This document shows, one piece after another, positions 47,480 to 58,120 of a DNA stretch of 64,000 nt; position 1 is the first letter of the stretch; each line of letters opens with the position of its first letter. The stretch comes from Haliotis asinina (taxonomy: Eukaryota; Mollusca; Gastropoda; Lepetellida; Haliotidae), in assembly GCF_037392515.1 (NCBI RefSeq), contig NC_090283.1, positions 40,130,249 through 40,194,248 of the forward strand, given 5' to 3'. Position numbers and translations under genes: made by a program. The notes below the pieces were generated by a model, which saw only the letters and a program-made list of their open reading frames with translations, was not told the origin of the DNA and did no database searches.

Positions 47480-50040
47480 ATTAGGTTGGGGAGTTTGCGG
47501 AGTTGGGGATGGTAACGTTCCTGAGAAATGACATGCCAGATTGGGATGATACACGAGTGGGGTTTGCTATAAATGCTAGTGGGACTACTGAACCGGTTAA
47601 GAAAGGGCTTATCGACAAGACTGAAACAAGTGAGCAATGCATTCTTGATATTTGCAAGTGTCTATTTGGAGGGTGTCCCAGAAATACACCAGGATCTGCT
47701 GAAACACACATGCAATGTCAGTTTAGCGGCACGTAGGGCAAGAGGAATAGGCTTGCGAACCTGATAATGTACAGTCGGGCTAAAAGCTCGTTTTCGCAAC
47801 ACATCTTGGAGTATCTTTGATCATGATTTATGGCTAGTCAATATTATGCCTTTAAACAATCAACCGCTCAGACAAGCTAGCAGATACCCCCCAAAGAGGT
47901 TCATAACAAATACACAAATGAGGATTCCATGTTAGGATTTCAACCTTAGGTCATGAGCACGCTTTTCATGCAAACAGGCACACACATGCCTAACCTGCTC
48001 AGGCCCACACACTTTTAAAGTGTGTGCATTTAAATTAATTCCTGTTCAACAACAGGATTTTGAGTTACTGGGTATTTCCACTGAAGGCAGTTTCTATGTG
48101 GACATGTGTCTACCTGTGGGCTGCAGGATAACAAGTGCTATTTTTGAAACATTTGCTAGATTTCTTGAATGGGCAACAACTATACGACTTGATAGAGCGT
48201 AACTGTTGCACTATCTAGATGACATTCTGTTTGGAGGCAAGGCTGGTAGCAGTGACTGTAACAAAGCTTTGAATATGTTACTCTCTGTCAGTAGTGAGCT
48301 AGGTGTCTCAATGGCAAGTGAAAAAACAGTCAGACCTTGCACCCACTTAACATTCTTGGGAATAGAAATTAAAACAGTGCAAAAGTCTCATGGTTACACC
48401 AAGATAAGATCAGGGCTTGTGGTAAGCTTCTGTGTGAGTTTCAGCAACGACGGAAGGTAAAACTCAAAGACATGCAGTCACTGATTGGAGTGCTGAACAC
48501 AATATGTCGTGTGATACTAATGGGTAGACCATTCTCATGGAAACTGATTGAGACTACCAGATATATATGTCCTAGCCTACACAAGGGATCCGGATTACAA
48601 GAGCCATAAAGGAGCACCTGGCACCTGACACTTGGTTGTCGTTTCTTAGCCACCAAAGTGGGGTAACATTGCTGCCAATAGGCTTTGGGATGACAACACT
48701 AGACTTCAGATGTACACAGTGCAGTTGGTATGGGAAGAGGTTTTGGTTTGTATTTCAGAAGCAAGTCGGCAGGTGGGACATGGTCATTGGAGTGGCACAG
48801 AAATGGTTTTCACAAATGATATCACCTTGTTGGATCTGGTTTGCAGTGATGATATCAGGGGATATAAAAATCCAAAGTTATTTTTCACTCTGATAACAAA
48901 GCAGTTGTAACAATTCTCAACAGGTAACCACCCAGCTCCCCAATGGTCCTGGTGTTGGTAGGAAGCTTTACTCCGCAATGTCTCAAGTTGAACCTGTGGA
49001 TAAAACGGATGTACATCCCAGGAAAAACAACAAAATCATTGCTGACTCTTTAGCTCGTTCTAAATTTCAGTAGTTTCGTACGCTGGCTCCACAGGCAGAC
49101 CTGGAGGCCATCAGAATCCCAGAGTCAGTATGGCAGCATTTGCAGCGGAAGCTTTCCACTTGCTAGACGTATCATGGTCGCTGAACATCAAACTCAAGGA
49201 GTGCCTTCCTTTGAGCGTTACAGGGAGGAGTGCCATCTGCCACACACCTTGTCAGTACCAGTTTCTCAGCTTTTTCACTATATTGGTTATATGTCAATGT
49301 CAGGTAAAGCACCATAGACCGCTGCATAGCATATATCATCAGAGCTAATAAATTAAGGTCTTTAGCTGACAATTTCATCATCAGAAGAATGTTACTTAAG
49401 GGAGACCCAAAAGCCAGACAGTCAATTGCCAATATCTCTACCAATTTTAAGTGAAATGGTGTGTGCAGATCCATTGGTTTGTAAATAAGATATTGAGGCA
49501 TCTTTATTCCGCAGTATTTTCACCATGGGGTTCTTTGCTCTGCTAAGGGTAACTCAGATGGTAAAATCTGATGTAAGTCCTCACACAGGTTTCAGAATGA
49601 ATGATGTTGACCTCTCTGGTATTATCCTCTTTTCGAAAACTGACCAAGACTGAACTCACAACTATTGAGGGTAATTGGTAAGCTACATTTACATGTTTGC
49701 CCAGTGAAGGGCTTTTCAGCTTATTTGGAACATAGAAGTCATTCTAGCAAATCAGATTTTCTATTTACACATCTGAATGGAACACCTGTCACTGGTAATC
49801 AGTTCAGATCTCTCGCAAGAAAACATTTAACTTCGCTGGTATCCACAATGCTAATTATTATATGCATAGTTAATTATAATATGCATAGTGTGCGCATTGG
49901 TAGGGTATCCTATGCTGTTCTCAATGGTGTCCCTTAAAACAGGTGAAACAGTGGGATAGATGGAAATCTGATGTGTTCAGACGATATATCAGAATAGACA
50001 CGCAGGAACACCTTCGATTAATTCAGTGGCGTGGTTGACA
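47480..50040 (+). mobile_element. Tyrosine-recombinase retrotransposon fossil (DIRS/Ngaro type)
   Basis: The parts lie in the order expected of this class. An ORF1 gag-like piece (FLIFASVYLEGVPEIHQDLL) is near 47640-47740. Reverse transcriptase with YLDD is near 48000-48400. RNase H-like segments (SDNKAVVTILN, IIADSLARS) lie within 48480-49070. Tyrosine-recombinase segments lie within about 49100-49940 (SLADNFIIRRMLLKGDPKAR, GNQFRSLARKHL). It is heavily broken, with more than ten breaks, and no terminal repeats were recognised. Old. Confidence 0.8.
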
Positions 50041-50111
50041 GGTTCATTCTACATCTACTAGGCGAGACGACAAAAAGTGTACCTTAGGTATGGCCCTAAC
50101 CTTGCAATAAT

Positions 50112-50352
50112 TGGGACCCACGAAGGTCTCGGGGTAGAATAGGCCTTCAGCAAATCCATGCTTGCCATAAAAGGCGACTATGCTCGTCGTAAGAGGCGAA
50201 TAACGGGATCCGGTGGTCGGACTCGCTGACTTGGTTGACATTTGTCATCGGTTCCCAGTTGCGCAGATCGATGCTCATGTTGTTGATCACTGGATTGTGT
50301 GGTCCAGACTCGATTATTTACAGACCACCGCCATACAGCTTGAATATATCTC
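50112..50352 (+). repeat. SINE family B copy
   Basis: GGGTAGAATAGGCCTTCAGC, AAAGGCGACTATGCTCGTCG and GATCGATGCTCATGTTGTTG match the family. The tail ends at ACAGCTTGAATAT without the (CACT)n. Confidence 0.9.
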
Positions 50353-50404
50353 ACCCCTTAACCTTGGTCTGGAGGACAAGGGATTGAAGGTGGTTAGTGA
50401 TTAG

Positions 50405-50790
50405 TGTTGAGATTGCTATTACAAACATCGTGTATCATCTCCGTTATCTACCCCCTGTTATCTCAGTTACCAACCCTGTATCGTCACTGGTACCTACTCC
50501 CTATCATCTCCGTTATCCACCCTGTATGATCTCCATTATCCACTCTGTATCGTCTCGATCACACATTCCGTATATCTCCGTTGACCACCCTGTATCGTTT
50601 CCCTTGTCCACCCTGTACCAACTCCATTGTCCGCTCTGTATCGTCCCCGTTATCCTTTCTGTATCATCTCCATTACCCACCCTGTACCATCTCCAGTATC
50701 CGCACTGTATCATCTTTGCTATCCGCCCTGTATCATTTCCGCTGTTCACCCGGCATTGAACACTCTCTATCATCTACGTTACCAAACCTA
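50405..50790. repeat. 23-bp minisatellite, derivative of the 28-bp unit
   Basis: Units such as TATCATCTCCATTACCCACC-CTG repeat at 23-bp spacing, most regularly from 50620 to 50750. Aligned with the 28-bp unit, they lack a 5-bp piece (ACACC). Confidence 0.85.
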
Positions 50791-51255
50791 TACCTGGCGG
50801 CGGGAAGTGGGTCGTGTTGACGATTGGTCGGTTGCATACTCCATATAAGGTTTTTGGACGCCGGATATTGTTGGGAGCGGCGACTAGCTGTGGATTCACT
50901 GCAGGGAGCTGGGATATTGTAACACGTCTTGGATATACCGGTATGCTTGGGTACGTTCCGCATCGATAAATGTTTCTAGGGTACATTTACCAGTTGTATA
51001 CTAGTATAGGACAATTGTACCTAATCGGTCAGCGGATTACATGTTAAAATATGCCCCAAAGCCACCAGAAGAGGGTATCTCAGTGAAGGTCACCTTGCCG
51101 AATTCCAACTGCGCAGTAAATGATGGCCATACGACTATCAGTCTGTAGTGACCCGTTACTTGAATATACGTATAGCATGTGCCCTACAGCTAGGAAAATT
51201 GTATTGCCAGTAATTTGAATAATAATGCGATCGTATATAATACCTTCTGCATATC

Positions 51256-51546
51256 GCCAACAGCATGTTTGCGTCCAAGGGTATGTGCGGGAGATGGCTA
51301 TATTACTTTGAGATATACGTTACCATCACCGTATATGCATAATTTGGCAACGGTTTATATGCTCGTATTTTAATACCTGACAGTGTAAGAGAGTTACAAT
51401 TTGCCAACAGCATGTTTGCGTTCAAGGTTATGTGCGCAAGATGGCTATATTACTTTGAGATATACGTTACGATCACCGTATATGCATAATTTGGCAACGG
51501 TTTATATGCTGATATTTTAATTTCTGAGCGTGCAAGAGTGCAAAGA
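51256..51546. repeat. 147-bp tandem duplication upstream of TNF ligand 4
   Basis: GCCAACAGCATGTTTGCGT occurs at 51256 and 51403, and the following 120 bp are nearly identical, including GATGGCTATATTACTTTGAG. The second copy ends about 45 bp before the acceptor of the first recognised exon of ligand 4. Confidence 0.93.
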
Positions 51547-51590
51547 ATATCTGAGAGAGATCCAAACATACTGTTAAATTTGTTTTCAGC

Positions 51591-53986
51591 ATGGATCGAG
51601 TTCGAGGAAGGAACAGATTGATTACAGGAGCTGTGTACATGGTTCTTGTCAATCTTTCTGTAATCGGCGTGGCTGTGTATCAGGCGTTCATAAGCCAGAC
51701 GGATCAGCCACCCGCTGCTGCAGCCCAGGTGTTCAAACAGGATATTGATTCCGAGGTGTGTGGATCGAGTGTACTTTGTAGTCACCTTGAAGCATTAATA
51801 CGTTTATTCAAACTTACATATATGTATTGGTAAATGGTAAAAGTGGGGATATACGTGTAACTAGAAGTAAGTTATTCCATCACTTCACTGATGTTGTTGA
51901 GTCGTTATCAACTAAGTGTTCGTAACGTTACGTTATTCGTAAGATTATGATCAAGTATAGAAATACGACAGCATCCTAATGTTACGAACGCTTCGTGGAT
52001 TGGGATCCTAACACTGTTTCAGGGCAGGAATGTAGTTCACGCTTGAACCAAGGATCAGATTTGCTTTTTTCTGATTAAAAATATATCCAGTGCCATTATT
52101 AAAGGGTAATGTGTCCATTGCATTGATAGGAATCAGTTCCATGTTATGAATATAACAGTAATAATACGTCAGTGACTGTTTAAATCCCTGTTGACTTAAG
52201 GCACCACAAAACGCGTTAGGCAACGCACGTCCCAATGATTGAGAAATCGAGAATATACAGTGTTTCAAAAACACTCTCAATGTCTGTATCGTCGAAACTG
52301 TGACAGCATTGTGTCTTTATAGCATCACAATTGAGAAAGTTCGAATTCCCATGAACAGACATAGGCTATAAATGTCAGCAGTACTCTCCCCCTGACATCA
52401 TGGTTTCTGATACGAAATGACGGTAGCGGAGAGGGATCAAGCGTTCATTCAAGCTGTTCACAGTCAACGACAACCCGCAGTTAACTTCTATGTGAGACAA
52501 AATGTAATTTGGAGACTGTGACAAAGGTTTCTAGCCATCTTGGATGGTTGGAATATGCGAGAAGGTCAGGTTCACCTAGAGTGACTGCTGCAGTGGTTAA
52601 AGGAACATGGTTAAAGCCGCTGTACCTAATGGATTCGCGACTGCCGCTGACTTTCAGAATATTACCATATTACTACATGACCCTTTAATAACGGCCCTGA
52701 GTATATGTTGCTTTCATTAAACTTAACCTTAATGATTAATCATCTTTCTGTTAGTATTTTCATGACTTGAGATACTTATATCTGCAGTTAGCCGATGCTC
52801 TGAAGCTTGCAAGGACGTCATCCAACGACGGGAGTTCTGAAATTGAAGGTAATATAAACATAATCAAAGCTGTCACTAAGAAAATTTCTCGTCCGACGCA
52901 AGTATCTTCTAGGTTTAAAATGAAATGCCAGACATTGGAAAATAACAAGTTGTATATAATCTATTCCACAGATTGCAATGTTAATTTATTTTGTAGATGT
53001 ACCGGATCGGACATTTCTGAACCTCTTGAAACCCATCGCTTCCCTTCATGGATTGCTTCCCTTTGACACGTCAGGTATGTATGTGATGTCTGTGTAGTAG
53101 GAAAAATCATAGACAACTGGTTTCTCATGTTTCAAAGTTAGTGATAATATGTAAAATATGATTAAAATATTCAAATTGTCACGTCTCACGTCATGTTGTT
53201 ATGAACCATGAACTTCAGCAACCCGTCCTTGTCATCAGAAGCGGCTAACGGGATCAGGTGGTCGACACAAGTCACCGTACCCCATGTGCATATATTGATG
53301 CTCAAGATGTCGACCTCTGGATCGTATGGTCCATTATAAACAGACCGGGGTGATATGGATGGAATATCACTGAGTGTGGCGTTAAACAATGACTAATCAA
53401 TCAATCCAGCATTTATATAAACATTTATCCATACAAAGTTGCATGTATGGTCAAAAAAGAAAAACAAAACACACACACAAAAAAAAACAACCAAACAAAA
53501 AAAAACCCAATGTCTTATAAATGTCCTATTCACTTTGGTATATAGTTCTATAAGCCCATTAATATCAATTCAGGCATTCAAGAAGGAAAATCTACCGTTC
53601 GAACGTGGAAAACAAAAGATGGTCTGAAGAAGTCCGAGATTTTGAATGGGATGAAGTATGCCAGGGGCCGCATCATAGTTCCTGAGAGTGGCACCTACCG
53701 GGTAACTGTTCATGCAATGATGCACTATGAAGGGTCACATGGTCATTGTGAACTCGTGTCACTTGACGTCATTCGACACGATGTAATCACACAGAAGGAA
53801 GACGTCATATTTCCTAACAAGGGTGAGACGTGTCCTGAAGCCAAGGAGGGGACTGCTGACCACCTTAGTCATGTTGATGGTCTTGTAGAATTAAATCTTG
53901 GAGATCAGATATATGTTACTGTATCAAATCTGTCGCTTCTAAACACATACAGAGACGACCATTACTTTCAAGTTTATTTAATTTGA
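51591..53986 (+). CDS. TNF superfamily ligand 4 (type II membrane protein, 4 exons)
   Basis: Predicted 238-residue TNF-family ligand, the most diverged of the four. Coding exons are 51591-51755, 52788-52848, 52997-53074 and 53574-53986, phases 0, 1, 1 as in ligands 2 and 3. Exon 1 encodes a basic tail (MDRVRGRNR) and an anchor (about residues 10-34, ITGAVYMVLVNLSVIGVAVY). Exon 3 encodes FLNLLKPIASLHGLLPFD, matching the stalk motif of the paralogues. Exon 4 encodes the TNF domain: ILNGMKYARGRIIVPESGTY, LVELNLGDQIYVTVS and terminal YFQVYLI. Unlike ligands 2 and 3 it has two cysteines placed like the CD-EF loop disulphide of many TNF ligands (GHCEL and ETCPE). An acceptor (TTTTCAG) lies two bases before the ATG, implying a non-coding first exon. 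Intron 3 holds a SINE. Confidence 0.88.
53205..53392 (+). repeat. SINE family B copy in intron 3 of TNF ligand 4
   Basis: AACTTCAGCAACCCGTCCTT, GGCTAACGGGATCAGGTGGT and GAATATCACTGAGTGTGGCG identify a diverged copy. Confidence 0.8.
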
Positions 53987-53989
53987 GAC

Positions 53990-54555
53990 GGTGAGGAAGC
54001 AATGACTGGTAGTCTAATCGGCTATCGATACTTGCATTGGTTTCCACTGACATGTCACATACAATTACTGGCAAACAAGGATAAGTTGGACCGGCGGAGA
54101 GAACGCGTTTATGAGAAATGAGCGTTGCACGGCAATGAGCACACCCATTTGGTTCGTGAAAGTTAGAGCAGAGGTAAGCTAATGCACCTGTCGTGCATGA
54201 CGATGGAATTAATTCCGCACGTAGCAGCACGTGCTCCACAAGCTTGTCTCTTGGTGGATACAGCAAGTCGGTACAACCTGGGACCCTTTCGCTCACAATG
54301 GCGAGCGCCAGTGGGCATCACTCAAACCTTCTATTGCGGGTCAGTTGTCAAGTCGGTGCTTCCTTGTTTGCCAGTAATATCAGTTTATATTGCGTTCATG
54401 GTATGGGATCTGAAAAGCAGTGATAGAATTCGTTTTAATCCATTCAACTATCTGAGCATTAGTTTAAGTACTTTTTATTATAGAGTTTGTTACTATATCA
54501 CACGTTAATTGCACCTAATTTTTTAATGTTTATTTTTGTACTGTTCTGTTTATGG
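53990..54555. other. 3' flank of TNF ligand 4, no supported gene
   Basis: Short overlapping frames only, without motifs. Confidence 0.5.
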
Positions 54556-54559
54556 AGAG

Positions 54560-54910
54560 AGCTTCTCAAGTTAGACCACACTGATGGTCACAATTGTAAA
54601 ACCATCCGTTTCCTGTGCAAAATGCTTCTATGAATGTTCAGATCCTTGTAAGGAAGTGCCCCAGTATGCGTAACCCATCTTGTGCGTGAATATCAGCTGC
54701 TAAGAAACATTAGGTCATCAACACAACATATGTCAAAGTCAGTTGTTGGCAGGACAGGTCCTTTCAATCCGGTGGTCCATCTTTGTGGAACAAGCTCTCT
54801 CTACGGTCAGAAGAGAAACTGAGTACTTCAGATCAGAAATAAAGAGTCTGTCTCATTTATTCTCGGCAGCCTACCACACCGAACGCTAGACAAATGTATA
54901 TATTGAGTGA
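54560..54910 (+). mobile_element. LINE ORF2 C-terminal remnant
   Basis: Broken frames read GSAPVCVTHLVREYQLLRNI, RSSTQHMSKSVVGRTG and GGPSLWNKLSLRSEEKLSTS. This pattern (LRSS...then PSLWNKLP) is that of the C-terminal end of Jockey/L2-type ORF2. Several breaks are present. No tail was identified. Confidence 0.65.
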
Positions 54911-56005
54911 TTGATTGACATTGTTATGTTGTTCCTTGAACTGCAACCAGTTTGACCAAACACATGTACATGTACAAGAACTGAATGTATTTACTTCTTT
55001 TCACACAGGCAAGTTATGCTTTAGAGATATTGCAGCACTCTTCAATATATGTGGATATCGTGTTGTTAAAAGTTGTTTAAGTTTCAGTCTTGATGGAAAC
55101 TTTTGATAATAACTGGGTTTTGTGTGCGCAGAATAGAATGGGCACACAATGAAAAAATGAAGTACATTGTGTCATTATGCTCACATTTATCACGTATCAG
55201 TTATTAAATACTGTTATAACGTTGTTGTTGAACATTCAACTTTTTATTGTGTTATGAAGATTTATTTGCTTTGCTCCAGAAAAAAGTTTAGAAAAGGGGC
55301 AGGAAGTTGGCCTGCTTCTCATGAGTGTAAAAATGTATATTATTATATCAGGACATAAATTGTCAAAACGCCCAGGAAAACCGAGATAACAGTGCCGGAA
55401 TGAAATTGCGCGGGCTTGTGTGAGATGGTAACTACAGGAAAATACTGACAGGCTAACCGGAACAACGCCACGTCACGCCCTCACTGTGATCTGAGTTGTA
55501 TGTATTTATACACACTGTGTCACTCATGATCTGTGACGTGTGGCTATTTATATCTTAGCGTGACACGGTCACGGTGACATACCTAGTCTCTACTGTTCAT
55601 GTCACATGCGACTTTGTGATCAGAAAGCATGAAGTCTCGGTGTAACTCGGTTTCGAGGATCAGATAGGCGGCTACACAAAGTACTGAGTGGCCACGAACT
55701 CTTTTGTTGTGACTCTCTATTTTGGAACATCCCTTTGTTTAATGCCCGTGTAGATACAGACCTGTTCCTTTTCTCAAAGCATAGCACCTAACCCTCTACA
55801 AATCCAGCGCGTCAGGGTGACGTATTAGTAAAACAAGTGTTTTCATAAGCCTGTTAGCCTAATTGCAGTATTTGTATGGGTGAGTACTGCTCTGCTATCG
55901 GGTTGGCATATTGCACGTATTTTTATCATCTTGATCGATATAAATGATATATTCGCATTCATCACTATCTTGCTCATTCAAATGTACTTATTATTCATAA
56001 TTTAA
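54911..56005. other. Intergenic, no supported gene
   Basis: No exon or repeat family recognised. Confidence 0.5.
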
Positions 56006-56009
56006 ATCA

Positions 56010-56301
56010 TCTCTAAGCGACGAACCACATTTAACCGGTGAATTGCAACCAAATCAACGTAAACACATAACTCGGGTCCGGTGTTGTAGCTTTAGAGTTA
56101 CAGTTGAATGTGGACGTTATACAAACATCCCGTATAACGAATTTCTCTGCCTCTTTTGTCACGCTGCTGGCTTTGACTATATCGAAGACGAACACCGTGT
56201 TTTATTAACATGTCCAAAATATTCCCGACACAGACAGGATTGCTGACTCAACCACCACCACAACAGGTGTAACTTTCATCCGATTGTTGTCATCCGACAA
56301 T
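56010..56301 (+). mobile_element. CR1-like LINE 3' fragment, left part
   Basis: Reads LQPNQRKHITRVRCCSFRVT, VECGRYTNIPYNEFLCLFCH and EDEHRVLLTCPKYSRHR, the cysteine-containing C-terminal region of CR1-type ORF2. It is interrupted at 56302 by the DIRS-type element, and the coding sense resumes at 62371. Confidence 0.85.
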
Positions 56302-56345
56302 ATATAACATTTTTGATTAAATGTCATTTTTTATACTTACCTGGT

Positions 56346-56486
56346 AGAAAGCCAACAATGCCCACGTGAGTGGCGCTTACTCAATTTCTCTCATAACACA
56401 GTCTACAAAAAGTAGAGATGCGAGGTCAACATACGGGCGGTAGGTCACCCAGGTCACGAGATGACCTGGACACGTCATTCCCTTAC
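56346..56486. repeat. DIRS-type element, inverted terminal repeat (3' side)
   Basis: 141 bp identical by eye to the reverse complement of 62206-62346. It begins AGAAAGCCAACAATGCCCAC. The sequence outside it (56302-56345) differs from the outer edge at the other end, as in DIRS elements. Confidence 0.93.
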
Positions 56487-56542
56487 CCAGCGAGGCAGAC
56501 AACAAAACCCTCAGGAGGGGAGGCTGGGCGGGAACTCCCGAC

Positions 56543-56634
56543 TGTTGGCTTTCTACCAGGTAAGTATAAAAAATGACATTTAATCAAAAATGTTATATTT
56601 TTTACATACTTATCAGGTAAGAAAGCCAACAATG
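56543..56634. repeat. DIRS-type element, internal complementary region
   Basis: The left part (to 56598) is complementary to the outer edge at 56302-56356. The right part (from 56596) is complementary to the edge ending at 62370. The two matches overlap by TAT at 56596-56598. In the DIRS family this region is thought to template joining of the ends into a circle. Confidence 0.9.
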
Positions 56635-56971
56635 TCCAGAATGGCACAGAGGCGGAATGCTGAGAGCGTGGACGCGAGACCTCGCCCGTGCGTCTCTACG
56701 TAAAGAGGAACCAAGAAACCCCGAGGAGAGCGATCCACCGGCATCCGCCTCCGCACTAGAGGGCGGGTAGGACACCAACCGCTGTCCGGACATCTCCGAT
56801 AAGGAGGAGGGATCGGCCGACAACCCCGGAAGGGAAACCCAACACGAGAAAAGACAACTCAACACTGAAGGAGTGGAGAGAAGCAACAGAAAAGTTTATT
56901 TGAGGCAAAAAGGGTGTGTAGCTGAGGTCCCCAGCTTGGCACCATACGAGAGGCGGGGGAGTGTAGGCCGC

Positions 56972-58120
56972 CTAAAGAGGAGCAGCCCCGCGCCGAATTA
57001 AAGGGTAAGGACCCCCCGTTCTTTGCTGGGCAAAGACCTGGGGTCCTAGCCTTGAAATGCCCGCCAGATCCTCGTTGGAGAGGGTTCGTAAATAGTGGTT
57101 GGCGAACACCAAGCCAGACTTCCAGAAGCAGCCCGCCATGATGTCCGCCACCGCAATGTTGCGGTGATAAGCCATGGTGGCCGAGACGGCCCTGATCTCG
57201 TGTGGGTTGGTTCGAGTCGGAAGAGGTCTGTCCTGGCCTTTGTAGGCCTCTATGATGGCCAACCGAAGGTATACCCCAAGAGCTCTCCGATCAATCTCCC
57301 TTTTGCTCCTCTGGGAGTGAGGGAGGAAGAGCCTCCGCCGCCCCCGCCTAAGGGAGCGGGTACGGTCGGTATACACTCGGAGAGCCCTGACAGGGCAGAG
57401 AGAGAGTGCTCCCTTCTCCGTCGGGTCTACCAACGGCCCTAAGGAAGGGATGTGGAAGGTACGTCCCATTTCGTCTGCCTGTTGGTTCTTGCAAACGAAG
57501 TCGGGGGCGAGGCCCAAGGACGCAGATCCTCCATCCGTGGCCTCAAATCTCAGGAGATCCGCCTGAAGAGCGTGAAGCTCCGATATTCGGGCCGCCGAGG
57601 CCATGGCCACTAGAAAGGTGGTCTTCACCGTGACGCGGAGGAGGGGAACCTCTTCCAGAGGCTCATAAAAATCTGACTTGAGGTGGTCAAGCACCACTGC
57701 CAGATCCCACTCAGGAGCCCTCGGCTTGCGCCGACCCTCCGCCTGTCGGAAAGACTTGATGAGCTCCCTCAGTACAGAAATGTCCAGTCCCGGCGACCTC
57801 TTCCTTATAACGGACATGATGGCCTCCAGATTGGTGTTAATGGAGGAGGCCTTGAGCCCTCGAACGTTGCGCAAGTGAACCAGATAATCAGCTATCTGGG
57901 GAAGAGTGGCAGAACCGGCCTCCACGCCGTTGTCTTCACAGAAGGAGGAAAAGGAACCCCACTGGAAGTCGTAGAGCTTCTGCGTGGTTTTCCTCTGTGA
58001 GGAAGCCAAGGCCGAGGCTACTCGCTTGGAGTATCCACTGTTCCTGAGCCCCCTTTGAATACAAGCCGATCGAATACCTGAGGGTTTTCGTGAACACGGC
58101 CGCTTGGCTTGCTTATGAGA
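56972..58120 (-). CDS. DIRS-type element: tyrosine recombinase
   Basis: Encodes a phage-integrase-like recombinase that would insert a circular DNA intermediate. The SAM-like core-binding part (TTQKLYDFQWGSFSSFCEDN, LVHLRNVRGLKASSINTNLE) is followed by the catalytic domain. The R-H-x-x-R-Y set is visible: SAARISELHAL, NPHEIRAVSA and SGLVFANHYLRTL. The same frame stays open far upstream (to 59968), but there it overlies the reverse transcriptase in another frame and has biased composition, so I regard only the stretch given as the supported domain. Overlapping reading frames are usual in this family. Confidence 0.88.
   Translation of the reverse strand, partial: SHKQAKRPCSRKPSGIRSACIQRGLRNSGYSKRVASALASSQRKTTQKLYDFQWGSFSSFCEDNGVEAGSATLPQIADYLVHLRNVRGLKASSINTNLEAIMSVIRKRSPGLDISVLRELIKSFRQAEGRRKPRAPEWDLAVVLDHLKSDFYEPLEEVPLLRVTVKTTFLVAMASAARISELHALQADLLRFEATDGGSASLGLAPDFVCKNQQADEMGRTFHIPSLGPLVDPTEKGALSLCPVRALRVYTDRTRSLRRGRRRLFLPHSQRSKREIDRRALGVYLRLAIIEAYKGQDRPLPTRTNPHEIRAVSATMAYHRNIAVADIMAGCFWKSGLVFANHYLRTLSNEDLAGISRLGPQVFAQQRTGGPYPLIRRGAAPL

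Noticed and set aside
52008-52280. 90-residue minus-strand frame in intron 1 of TNF ligand 4
   Set aside because: No domain, and antisense within an intron.
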